NCBI RefSeq assembly: GCF_000614185.1
Contig: NZ_BAKM01000009.1
Location: forward strand, 85,680 to 149,679
DNA from: Phocaeicola sartorii JCM 17136 = DSM 21941
GTDB lineage: Bacteria; Bacteroidota; Bacteroidia; Bacteroidales; Bacteroidaceae
Direction: 5' to 3'
Length of the DNA stretch: 64,000 nucleotides
Shown: positions 37,325 through 45,732 of the stretch, piece by piece
How the letters are laid out: every line of letters begins with the position of its first letter
How positions within the stretch are numbered: position 1 is the stretch's first letter
The notes under the pieces: model-generated
Database searches by the model: none
The model's input: the letters and a program-made list of their open reading frames with translations, nothing else
Told to the model about the DNA's origin: nothing
Made by a program: the position numbers and the translations under genes

Positions 37325-37367
37325 AAAAAGCGTAACCAGAAAACAGGTTACGCTTTTCTTTTTTTAA
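37325..37367 (+). terminator. terminator of pnp
   Basis: AAAAGCGTAACC and GGTTACGCTTTT form a perfect 12-bp stem followed by CTTTTTTT. Confidence 0.88.
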
Positions 37368-37394
37368 GACCAAGCCATTTAATAATAATGTAAA

Positions 37395-37420
37395 ACAAAA
37401 GCGCGACTCATTAGTCGCGC
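37395..37420 (-). terminator. terminator of the rubredoxin gene
   Basis: GCGCGACT-CATT-AGTCGCGC (37401-37420) followed on the minus strand by TTTTGTTTT. Confidence 0.85.
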
Positions 37421-37484
37421 TATCTGATATATCATACAGAAGAAACTCCTCTGCTTTATATGATATCCGGTTTATGAATAGAAA

Positions 37485-37649
37485 TTAGTCTTCCTGGACT
37501 TCAAAGTCATCTTTACCTACTCCGCAAAGAGGACAAACCCAGTCATCCGGAATATCTTCAAATGCTGTTCCCGGAGCAATTCCACCTTCAGGATCTCCTT
37601 CTGCTGGATCGTAAACCCAACCACATACTGTGCAAACGTACTTTTTCAT
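37485..37649 (-). CDS. rubredoxin
   Basis: 54-residue electron carrier with one iron held by four cysteines: [10 protein letters not shown] near the start (Cys6, Cys9) and [14 protein letters not shown] near the end. The start at 37649 ([10 protein letters not shown]) is the family start; codons further upstream overlap the promoter. In anaerobes it often serves peroxide or superoxide reduction; no partner gene is adjacent. Confidence 0.95.
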   Translation of the reverse strand: MKKYVCTVCGWVYDPAEGDPEGGIAPGTAFEDIPDDWVCPLCGVGKDDFEVQED

Positions 37650-37692
37650 AATTGTCTCTGTTTTATGTTTTAAATGTTCTTTAAATATATAA

Positions 37693-37723
37693 CAAATATA
37701 CAAGGAAATTGTTTACTTGCAAA
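37693..37723 (-). promoter_or_regulatory. Bacteroides-type promoter of the rubredoxin gene
   Basis: TTTG (complement of 37720-37723), a 19-bp spacer and TATATTTG (37693-37700). It directly abuts the sirtuin stop codon. Confidence 0.75.
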
Positions 37724-38422
37724 CTATCCCACTATTATTTTTTTAAGTTCTTCCATCCCTTCGGACGCACCTTTCTGAATTACATGCACTTTACGCCCCG
37801 ACACAATAGGCACCTGTTTAGGATCAATCAGATAAACAGGAACGTGAGCAGGCACATAATTCAACAAACCGGCAGCGGGGTATACATTAAGCGAAGTTCC
37901 TATAATCAAAAAAATGTCAGCAGTTTCAGCATAATCAATTGCAGTTTCAATCATAGGAACAGATTCACCAAACCATACAATGAACGGACGGAGCTGGGAA
38001 CCGTCTCCAGCCAAGTCTCCCATCTGTACTTCATATTCTTCCGGTTTTAATTCCTTAATATAAGCAGGATTATTGGGCTGCCAACTAGATGTCACCTTAG
38101 TCAGCTCACCATGTAAATGAATAATGTGCGAACTTCCGGCGCGTTCATGCAAATTATCAATATTTTGAGTGATAACAGTCACATGAAAGAACTTTTCCAT
38201 CTCAGCTACCAGTTCATGCCCTCGGTTAGGCTTTACAGCAATCAACTGTTTACGGCGCTCATTATAAAAATCAATCACCAGTTCAGGGTTTGCCGCATAC
38301 CCTTCCGGAGTAGCCACTTGCTCCACCGGATACTGGTCCCACAAACCTCCTGCATCACGAAATGTACTGATACCGCTTTCGGCACTCATCCCGGCACCTG
38401 TTAAAACTACTAAATTCTTCAT
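37724..38422 (-). CDS. NAD-dependent protein deacylase (sirtuin), zinc cysteines absent
   Basis: The 232 residues have the NAD-binding GAGMSAESGISTFRD (about residues 8-22), the catalytic segment TQNIDNLHERAGS with the HLHGEL histidine, and RPFIVWFGE. Between HGEL and the RPFIVWFGE segment, where sirtuins normally carry two CxxC zinc pairs, there is no cysteine (KVTSSWQPNNPAYIKELK...). The start at 38422 follows a strong AGGAGG; upstream codons encode an unlikely hydrophobic extension. Confidence 0.88.
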   Translation of the reverse strand: MKNLVVLTGAGMSAESGISTFRDAGGLWDQYPVEQVATPEGYAANPELVIDFYNERRKQLIAVKPNRGHELVAEMEKFFHVTVITQNIDNLHERAGSSHIIHLHGELTKVTSSWQPNNPAYIKELKPEEYEVQMGDLAGDGSQLRPFIVWFGESVPMIETAIDYAETADIFLIIGTSLNVYPAAGLLNYVPAHVPVYLIDPKQVPIVSGRKVHVIQKGASEGMEELKKIIVG

Positions 38423-38451
38423 TTTTAATCCTCCTCTTTTAACTAAACACA

Positions 38452-38459
38452 CAAAAATA
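38452..38459 (-). promoter_or_regulatory. possible -7 box of the sirtuin gene
   Basis: TATTTTTG on the minus strand, 29 bp upstream of the ATG; no clear upstream box. Confidence 0.5.
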
Positions 38460-38504
38460 AGAAAAATTAAATTGTTAAAAACAGATTCATTCAAATAAAA
38501 CACC

Positions 38505-38512
38505 TACCTTTG
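38505..38512 (+). promoter_or_regulatory. -7 box of the FKBP gene pair
   Basis: TACCTTTG on the plus strand, 38 bp upstream of the first FKBP gene. Confidence 0.6.
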
Positions 38513-38550
38513 TACGTTTTGTATAAAAACATCTTATAAAATAAACAGTT

Positions 38551-39135
38551 ATGGATAAATTCAGTTACGCCATCGGCCTTGGTATTGGCCAGAATTTATT
38601 GAGCATGGGTGCTCAAGGTATTAATGTTGAAGACTTTGCTCAAGCAATCAAAGACGTATTAGATAGAAAAGAAACGGCTATCAGCCACAACGAAGCACGT
38701 GAAATCGTAAACAAGTACTTTGAAGAGCTGGAAACCAAATTGAATGCAGAAAACATTGAAAAAGGGAAATCATTCCTGGAGGAGAATGCGAAAAGACCGG
38801 GAGTTGTGACACTCCCCAGCGGCTTACAATACGAAGTTATCACAGAAGGCAACGGAAAGAAGCCGAGTGCAACCGACCGTGTAAAATGTCATTATGAAGG
38901 GACTTTGATTGACGGAACATTGTTCGACAGCTCTATCAAACGTGGCGAACCGGCTATCTTTGGTGTGAACCAAGTAATCAAAGGATGGGTGGAAGCACTC
39001 CAGCTGATGACCGAAGGTGCCAAATGGAAGCTTTTTATTCCTTCAGAACTAGCCTACGGAGCACAACAGGCAGGCGAAATGATCCCTCCCCACAGCACAT
39101 TGATTTTTGAAGTAGAATTAATCGAAGTATTATAA
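38551..39135 (+). CDS. FKBP-type peptidyl-prolyl isomerase, cytoplasmic
   Basis: The 194 residues have an N-terminal FKBP_N dimerisation region (1-85) and a C-terminal FKBP domain with YEGTLIDGTLFDSSIKRGEP and the closing LIFEVELIEVL. There is no signal peptide, in contrast to the secreted paralogue that starts 21 bp downstream, so the pair supplies isomerases on both sides of the inner membrane. Confidence 0.92.
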   Translation: MDKFSYAIGLGIGQNLLSMGAQGINVEDFAQAIKDVLDRKETAISHNEAREIVNKYFEELETKLNAENIEKGKSFLEENAKRPGVVTLPSGLQYEVITEGNGKKPSATDRVKCHYEGTLIDGTLFDSSIKRGEPAIFGVNQVIKGWVEALQLMTEGAKWKLFIPSELAYGAQQAGEMIPPHSTLIFEVELIEVL

Positions 39136-39156
39136 TTTTAAAGCATTTTAAGGCAA

Positions 39157-40023
39157 ATGAAAAAAATTAGTTTTTTTGTAGCGATCGCTGCTGCAGCCAG
39201 CTTGGCGTCTTGTACAGCTCAAGCACCGAAAGCAAACATGAAGAATGACGTAGATTCACTTTCTTACATGATGGGTATCACCAACACACAAGGACTGGAC
39301 ATGTATATGAGTCAGCAACTGGGTGTTGACACAGCTTATATGGCCGACTTCATCAGAGGCGTAAAAGAAGGTACCAGCAAGACAAGTCCTAAAGACGTTG
39401 CTTATATGGCAGGTCTTCAGATTGGCCAGCAAGTTGGCGGACGCATGTTCGACATGATGAGTCAACGTATTTTCGGAAACGACTCAACCCAAAGCTTAAG
39501 CAAAGAAAACTTTCTGGCAGGTTTCATGGCTGCTTTGCAGAAAAAAGGCATGAATGTTACTATGGAAGAAGCTAACGCTTACGTCCAGTCTAAAGCAGAA
39601 GCAATCAAGGAAAAAGCTACTGAAGCCCAGTTTGCAGAAAACAAAGCTGCCGGCGAGAAATTCCTGGCTGAAAACGCAAAGAAGGAAGGCGTTAAAACAA
39701 CACCTAGCGGTTTACAATACAAGGTTATTAAAGAAGGTAACGGTGCTATTCCTACCGACTCTTCTAAAGTAAAAGTAAACTATAAAGGTACTTTGATTGA
39801 CGGAACTCAATTCGATAGTTCATACGATCGTAAAGAACCGACTACATTCAAAGCCAACCAAGTAATCAAAGGCTGGACTGAAGCGCTGACAATGATGCCT
39901 GTAGGTTCTAAATGGGAACTTTATATTCCTCAAGACTTGGCTTATGGCTCACGTGAAGCCGGTCAGATCAAACCGTTCTCTACTTTGATCTTCGAAGTTG
40001 AGCTGGTTGACATCGAAAAGTAA
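39157..40023 (+). CDS. FKBP-type peptidyl-prolyl isomerase, lipoprotein
   Basis: The 288 residues have the lipoprotein signal MKKISFFVAIAAAASLASC, a long helical FKBP_N region (about 28-165) and an FKBP domain containing YKGTLIDGTQFDSSYDRKEP and STLIFEVELVDIEK. It resembles FkpA/Mip-type periplasmic folding factors. It is cotranscribed with the cytoplasmic paralogue and followed by a strong terminator at 40043. Confidence 0.93.
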   Translation: MKKISFFVAIAAAASLASCTAQAPKANMKNDVDSLSYMMGITNTQGLDMYMSQQLGVDTAYMADFIRGVKEGTSKTSPKDVAYMAGLQIGQQVGGRMFDMMSQRIFGNDSTQSLSKENFLAGFMAALQKKGMNVTMEEANAYVQSKAEAIKEKATEAQFAENKAAGEKFLAENAKKEGVKTTPSGLQYKVIKEGNGAIPTDSSKVKVNYKGTLIDGTQFDSSYDRKEPTTFKANQVIKGWTEALTMMPVGSKWELYIPQDLAYGSREAGQIKPFSTLIFEVELVDIEK

Positions 40024-40042
40024 TCACCTAAAATTGATTCAT

Positions 40043-40082
40043 AAAAAAGCGTGGGGCACAGATGATGTCTCACGCTTTTTTT
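40043..40082 (+). terminator. terminator of the FKBP pair
   Basis: AAAAAAGCGTG and CACGCTTTTTTT form the stem, with a T7 tail. Confidence 0.85.
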
Positions 40083-40105
40083 GCTTGTTTCTTGAATAGC
40101 GAAAA

Positions 40106-41797
40106 CTAGATCTTCTTCTCCTTTATATCCGTACGTGCCTCGACGACATTAACCACATAGTCACCCAGTTTCTCACATTCGCTGATGATATCCATATAAT
40201 GCACTCCCATCTGATAATTGTATTCCTTATTATTCACATCCAATACATTCTGATTCTTCAACTGGTTACGGTAGTTATTGATCTCATTCTCTATATTAAA
40301 TGACTTGTTGGGATCAACCAGATGATACTCATCCTCTTCCAAAGATACCATTTGTCGCAACGCGTCATCCGTCAATTGAAGCATCTGATGAATATGATCA
40401 TATTGTTTCTCCGTAAAGTCTTCATTCCCTCTGAACTTATGATTGATAGTACGAGCCAGATGATAACAACTGTCACCAATACTTTCCAGTTCTGTCACTT
40501 CACGCAGCATAGCGCGTATCTTCAATTTACTTTCAGAGCTCAGACGTCCTTCAGAAACCTCATTCAAATAATTGGCTATCTCCAACTCCATATTATCACT
40601 GATATTCTCGTACTTTTCTATCCGGCTAAACAATTTGTTGAAGTCATTCTCATTCGTCGTATGCAACAAATCACGCACCATACCAAACATACGGCGGGTA
40701 CGTTCGGCAAATAAATTAATTTCTTTCCTTGCCTGGACAATAGACAATTCAGCAGTAGACAGCATACCGCCCGTGATAAAGCGCAAACGGAATTCCTCCT
40801 CATCCTCCTTTGGTTTGATCACCCAGCAGACCACCCTCTCAATCGGCTTAATAAACCAAATCAATATCAGCACATTGCAAATATTAAATGCTGTATGGAA
40901 AGCAGACAGTTTATACGTAACCGCGACTTCAGGCGATCCCTCCGGAAATATACGGTCAATCATCCCACTTACCATATCTACAAACGGATGGAAGATGCAT
41001 AAGATCCATACCACCCCGAACATATTAAAAATAAAATGAGCCAACGCCGCCCGTCTTGCTTGCGCATTTGCCGTCAGAGCTGCAATGTTGGACGTTACAG
41101 TAGTGCCAATATTCTCTCCCATCACCAATGCAATGCCCAAATACAAATCAAGCACACCACTGGAACAGAGAATCAAAGTAATGGCCATAACCGCAGCAGA
41201 AGACTGTGCGCACATTGTTATCACTCCACCTATCAACAGAAACAATAAAATGGAAAGGAATCCCCATTCCTTACAAGAGGTAATGAAGCTGATAACAGCA
41301 GCATTGTGCTCCAGATCCATGTGCATGGCATTCTCACGTAGCGTGGTCAATCCCAAAAACATGAATGAAAATCCAAAAATAAATTCCCCAAAAGATTTTT
41401 TCTGGCTCTTATTGGAAAAGATCAACGGAACAGCCAGTGCAAAAAGAGGAAAGATAAGATTATTCATATCAATCTGGAAGCCGAAGACAGACATGATCCA
41501 AGCGGTTACCGTAGTACCGATATTAGCCCCCATGATTACAGAAATAGCCTGCCCCAAAGTCAGCAGTCCCGCATTGACGAAACTGACAGTCATTACTGTT
41601 GTCGCAGTAGAAGACTGTACGGAAGCAGTTACAAATGTGCCGGTCAACAATCCGGTAAAACGGTTTGTGGTCATTGCTCCCAGAATATGACGCAAATGTC
41701 CACCTGTCAGTTTTTGCAAGGCCTCACTCATGGTTTTCATACCATACATCAAGAGCGCCAGCGAGCCTATCAATTTCAAGAAAACAAATATTGACAT
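40106..41797 (-). CDS. Na/Pi cotransporter family protein
   Basis: Sodium-phosphate symporter of the NptA/YjbB type. Its 563 residues comprise two inverted NptA repeats with the QSS signatures (ASVQSSTATTVMTVSFVNAG, about residues 57-76, and AQSSAAVMAITLILC, about 197-211) and a C-terminal PhoU-like helical domain (from about 345). The adjacent 41941-43632 gene has the same length and architecture, so this is a tandem duplication. It may handle phosphate export or uptake; the direction cannot be read from sequence. Confidence 0.9.
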   Translation of the reverse strand: MSIFVFLKLIGSLALLMYGMKTMSEALQKLTGGHLRHILGAMTTNRFTGLLTGTFVTASVQSSTATTVMTVSFVNAGLLTLGQAISVIMGANIGTTVTAWIMSVFGFQIDMNNLIFPLFALAVPLIFSNKSQKKSFGEFIFGFSFMFLGLTTLRENAMHMDLEHNAAVISFITSCKEWGFLSILLFLLIGGVITMCAQSSAAVMAITLILCSSGVLDLYLGIALVMGENIGTTVTSNIAALTANAQARRAALAHFIFNMFGVVWILCIFHPFVDMVSGMIDRIFPEGSPEVAVTYKLSAFHTAFNICNVLILIWFIKPIERVVCWVIKPKEDEEEFRLRFITGGMLSTAELSIVQARKEINLFAERTRRMFGMVRDLLHTTNENDFNKLFSRIEKYENISDNMELEIANYLNEVSEGRLSSESKLKIRAMLREVTELESIGDSCYHLARTINHKFRGNEDFTEKQYDHIHQMLQLTDDALRQMVSLEEDEYHLVDPNKSFNIENEINNYRNQLKNQNVLDVNNKEYNYQMGVHYMDIISECEKLGDYVVNVVEARTDIKEKKI

Positions 41798-41940
41798 ATA
41801 AATTCTCTTTTATTTATATTCTCTTCTTTACTATACTTTATCAGAAAAAGCACAGAAGTGCAAAGTATTTAAGCCGTCACGGGTGAGACCTCGCACCTCT
41901 GCTTTATTGTCGTTCATCTGTTTACCATCGCTGTTTCAAT

Positions 41941-43632
41941 TCAGGATTTTTTTTCTTTCACATTGCTACTGGCTTCCACCACATTGACCACATAATCACC
42001 CAGTTTTTCACATTCTCCAATGATATCCATGTAGTGTACACCCATCTGATAATCATATTCCTTATTATTCACATCCAGCACATTTTGGTTCTTTAGCTGG
42101 TTACGATAGTTATTTATTTCGTTCTCTATATTGAACGACTTGTTTACATCCACCACATGATGCTCATCCTCTACCAACGATACCATTTGGGACAAAGCAT
42201 CATCTGTCAGTTGAAACATCTGATGAATATGATCATACTGTTTCGGGGTAAAATCCATACCATTGCGATGCTTGCGGTTAATGGTACGCGCCAAATTATA
42301 ACAGCTGTCACCGATACTTTCTATTTCAGTCACTTCACGAAGCATGGCACGAATCTGCAACTTACTTTCAGAACTCAAACGCCCGTCGGATACCTGATTC
42401 AGATAATTGGCAATCTCCACCTCCATGTTATCACTGATATTCTCATATTTCTCAATACGGCTGAACAATTTGTTAAAGTCATTGTCATTTGTCGTATGAA
42501 GCAAATCCTGCACCATACCAAACATACGGTGGGTACGTTCTGCAAAGAGATTGATTTCCTTGCGTGCCTGCAATATAGAAAGCTCCGCGGTAGAAAGCAT
42601 ACCACCGGTAATAAAGCGCAAGCGGTATTCCTCATCCTGCTCTCTCTGAGGAATGATTTTGCAGACAGTTTTCTCTATCAGTTTTACGAACCAAATAAGA
42701 ATCAGCACATTGCAGATATTAAAAGTAGTATGAAAAGCAGACAGCTTAAAAGAAACGGCAACAGCCGGATCTGCCGTCTTCATTATATCCTCTACAAACC
42801 AGGAAACCCCCATAGTGACAGGTTTGAAAAGACATAACACCCAAATAACTCCAAAGATATTGAACACCAAATGAGCCAGCGCAGCCCTCCTGGCCTGCGT
42901 ATTGGCAGTCAGTGCAGCCAGATTGGCTGTTATGGTAGTACCCACATTCTCGCCAAGCACCAACGCTGCCCCCAGTTCAAAACTAATCCAGCCATTAGCA
43001 CACATAATCAAAGTAATGGCCATGGTTGCCGCCGATGCCTGTACAATCATGGTCAGAATGGTACCGATGGCAACAAACAAGATAACAGAACCAAAGCCCA
43101 TATCGGTATAATTCTGAACAAAAGACAGCATTTCGGGGTTTCTACTTAAGTCAGGAGCATTCGTCTTCAAGAGAGAGAGGCCCATAAACAAAAAAGAGAA
43201 ACCGAATATAAATTCCCCGATGGATTTACGGTTACTCTTTCCTGAAAACAATAAGGGTACGCCGACAGCCAATAATGGAAGCGCCATAGCGGCAATGTCC
43301 ACTTTGAAGCCCAGCGCGGATATAATCCATGCAGTGACCGTGGTACCGATATTCGCACCCATGATGACTCCGATAGATTGTGAAAGCGTAAGGAGGCCTG
43401 CATTCACGAAACTTACTACCATAACAGTAGTAGCAGAAGAGGATTGAATTAACGCAGTGATAAGGACACCGGTTAACACTCCGGTTACCCGGTTGGTGGT
43501 CATCGCCGTGAGGATTTTACGCAGTCTGTCACCTGCAAACTTTTGCAACCCCTCACTCATGATTTTCATTCCATAAAGGAATAGCGCCAGTGAACCTAGC
43601 AGCTTTAAGAAATCATAAAAAGAATACTCCAT
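41941..43632 (-). CDS. Na/Pi cotransporter family protein (tandem paralogue)
   Basis: 563 residues, the same layout as its downstream neighbour: QSS motifs (ALIQSSSATTVMVVSF and VQASAATMAITLIMC) and a PhoU-like tail. The second repeat has QAS in place of QSS, a visible difference from the paralogue. The C-terminal PhoU-like halves are much more alike than the membrane halves. It precedes 40106-41797 by 143 bp on the same strand. Confidence 0.9.
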   Translation of the reverse strand: MEYSFYDFLKLLGSLALFLYGMKIMSEGLQKFAGDRLRKILTAMTTNRVTGVLTGVLITALIQSSSATTVMVVSFVNAGLLTLSQSIGVIMGANIGTTVTAWIISALGFKVDIAAMALPLLAVGVPLLFSGKSNRKSIGEFIFGFSFLFMGLSLLKTNAPDLSRNPEMLSFVQNYTDMGFGSVILFVAIGTILTMIVQASAATMAITLIMCANGWISFELGAALVLGENVGTTITANLAALTANTQARRAALAHLVFNIFGVIWVLCLFKPVTMGVSWFVEDIMKTADPAVAVSFKLSAFHTTFNICNVLILIWFVKLIEKTVCKIIPQREQDEEYRLRFITGGMLSTAELSILQARKEINLFAERTHRMFGMVQDLLHTTNDNDFNKLFSRIEKYENISDNMEVEIANYLNQVSDGRLSSESKLQIRAMLREVTEIESIGDSCYNLARTINRKHRNGMDFTPKQYDHIHQMFQLTDDALSQMVSLVEDEHHVVDVNKSFNIENEINNYRNQLKNQNVLDVNNKEYDYQMGVHYMDIIGECEKLGDYVVNVVEASSNVKEKKS

Positions 43633-43722
43633 CTTTAATTAATTTGGTAGGAATTGGCTAAATTCCCTTTTATTCAGTAAATTTCAAGCCGTTTCACTAC
43701 GTTAGTAATAATTATTACGATT

Positions 43723-45387
43723 ATGTTACAAATCTGTTGCAAAAATAACAATATTTCAAAGAACTTCCCAATCGGAAGCTCACTTTTGGATATTTATAAT
43801 GGTTTTAATCTAGATATCCCGTATGGGCCGGTCAGTGCCAAAGTCAATAACAAAGTCGAAGGTCTCAATTACCGGGCTTATAACAACAAAGATGTAGAAT
43901 TCCTGAATATGCTGAATCCCTCGGGAATGCGCACTTACGTCCGTTCGCTCTGCTTCATTTTGTGCAAAGCAGTGGAAGATCTATACCCCGATGGAAAAAT
44001 CATGCTTGAGCATCCTGTATCCAAAGGATATTATTGCTACTTACAGATAGGACGCGAAACCGGATTGGATGATGTCACACGTATCAAGCAGCGAATGAAA
44101 GAAATTGTGGAAGCCAACATCCCTTTCCATCGTTTTGAATGCCACACGACAGAAGTCGTGGAACTATTCCGCCGGAAAGGAATGATGGACAAAGTAAGGC
44201 TGCTTGAAACTTCAGGGGAGCTCTACTCCTATTATTATACCCTGGAAGATACCATTGACTACTATTATGGCAGTTTGCTGCCCAGCACCGGATACATCCG
44301 CAATTTCGATATTGTGAAATACTATGACGGCTTGTTGTTGCGTGTCCCCAACCGCTTGAATCCGGAGGTATTAGAGGAAGTGGTGAAACAAGAGAAAATG
44401 CTGGACGTATTCAAAGAACATCGTCGTTGGAATCAGATTCTAGGCGTAGGGACTGTGGGAGATTTCAATGTGGCCTGCAATAAAGGTCATGCCACCGATC
44501 TGATTAATGTGTCCGAAGCCTTGCAGGAAAAAAAGATTTCCAATATTGCCGATGAAATATACCACAGAGGGAAAAACGGTCAAAGAGTCAAACTGGTTCT
44601 CATCTCCGGTCCATCCTCTTCCGGCAAAACGACTTTCAGCAAACGTCTCAGCATACAACTGATGGCAAACGGTCTGAGGCCCTATCCCATCTCCCTGGAC
44701 AACTATTTTGTTGACCGGGAAAAGACACCGAAAGATGAACAAGGCGATTACGATTACGAATCATTATACGCATTGGATTTGGAATTCTTCAACAAGCAGT
44801 TGCAAGACCTGCTTCATGGAGACGAAGTGGAACTGCCACGTTTCAACTTCACCACCGGAAAAAGGGAATTCAAAGGAGACAAACTTAAGGTTGACGACAA
44901 CATGATATTGATTCTCGAAGGGATTCATGCACTTAACCCCGAGTTGACCCCCCATATTCCCGCCGATAATAAATATAAGATATATGTATCGGCATTAACC
45001 ACTATCCTGCTGGACAATCATAATTATATCCCGACTACCGACAACCGTTTGTTGCGCCGTATTATCCGCGACTACAAATACCGTGGCTATTCCGCAGAGG
45101 AAACAATCAGAAGATGGCCCAGTGTGCGCGCCGGAGAAGAAAAATGGATCTTCCCATATCAGGAAAACGCAGATGCCATGTTCAATTCCGCCCTGTTGTT
45201 TGAGCTGGCCATTATGAAAGATTACGCCATTCCTATTCTGAGAAATGTCCCCAACAACAAACCAGAATATTCAGAAGCATATCGTTTACGCAAGTTCCTG
45301 GAATATTTCGCTTCGGTGCAAGATAAAGAATTGCCCCCCACTTCCTTACTGAGAGAGTTTTTAGGAGGGAGCAGTTTCCGGTATTAA
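43723..45387 (+). CDS. nucleoside kinase (uridine kinase-like) with ThrRS-like N-terminal domains
   Basis: The 554 residues have an N-terminal TGS-like and threonyl-tRNA-synthetase second-domain-like region (about 1-220, with FHRFECHTTEVVELFRRKG), then a phosphoribulokinase/uridine kinase domain with Walker A ISGPSSSGKTTFSKRL (about 290-305). The DNYFVDREKTPKDEQGDYDY segment matches uridine kinase lids. The domain combination is common in Bacteroidetes and clostridia; its physiological substrate is not certain. Confidence 0.88.
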   Translation: MLQICCKNNNISKNFPIGSSLLDIYNGFNLDIPYGPVSAKVNNKVEGLNYRAYNNKDVEFLNMLNPSGMRTYVRSLCFILCKAVEDLYPDGKIMLEHPVSKGYYCYLQIGRETGLDDVTRIKQRMKEIVEANIPFHRFECHTTEVVELFRRKGMMDKVRLLETSGELYSYYYTLEDTIDYYYGSLLPSTGYIRNFDIVKYYDGLLLRVPNRLNPEVLEEVVKQEKMLDVFKEHRRWNQILGVGTVGDFNVACNKGHATDLINVSEALQEKKISNIADEIYHRGKNGQRVKLVLISGPSSSGKTTFSKRLSIQLMANGLRPYPISLDNYFVDREKTPKDEQGDYDYESLYALDLEFFNKQLQDLLHGDEVELPRFNFTTGKREFKGDKLKVDDNMILILEGIHALNPELTPHIPADNKYKIYVSALTTILLDNHNYIPTTDNRLLRRIIRDYKYRGYSAEETIRRWPSVRAGEEKWIFPYQENADAMFNSALLFELAIMKDYAIPILRNVPNNKPEYSEAYRLRKFLEYFASVQDKELPPTSLLREFLGGSSFRY

Positions 45388-45732
45388 TCTGTTATTAAAC
45401 AGCATATAAGGTTTGTTTATATGCGAAACAAGCAGTAATTTCGCATATTATTAAACAGGTATAAGCAAATGCACTCCAAAGGCTATAGAAAACTGTTCAA
45501 CTGCCTGATGTTCTATTGTTAAGAACATTTCTACTCCGGGAAGGTATGCCAAAAGCCGGAAGGCTGTAACATTACGCCACCATAAAGATGGATTGAATGA
45601 CAGCGTGTCGTACTTTTGGCATACGTTCCACACTATTGATGTCTTCTTCTCCTGCATATTAATCGCCGGATTCATCAATCTGTCCTTATGGAAACATCTA
45701 TTTATGAATAAATAAACCTTATTATAACTCTT
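45388..45732. other. 345-bp upstream region of the glycyl-radical operon
   Basis: No gene was recognised on either strand; a long minus-strand frame here is antisense to hypD. It holds a perfect 12-bp inverted repeat GTATGCCAAAAG (45544-45555) / CTTTTGGCATAC (45613-45624), a possible operator or structured leader. I found no TAnnTTTG box at good distance and no sigma-54 -24/-12 pair. Confidence 0.5.

Noticed and set aside
45600..45640. Sigma-54 promoter ahead of hypD (because rpoN is nearby)
   Set aside because: TTGGCAT is present, but the -12 element TTGC is missing at the required distance.
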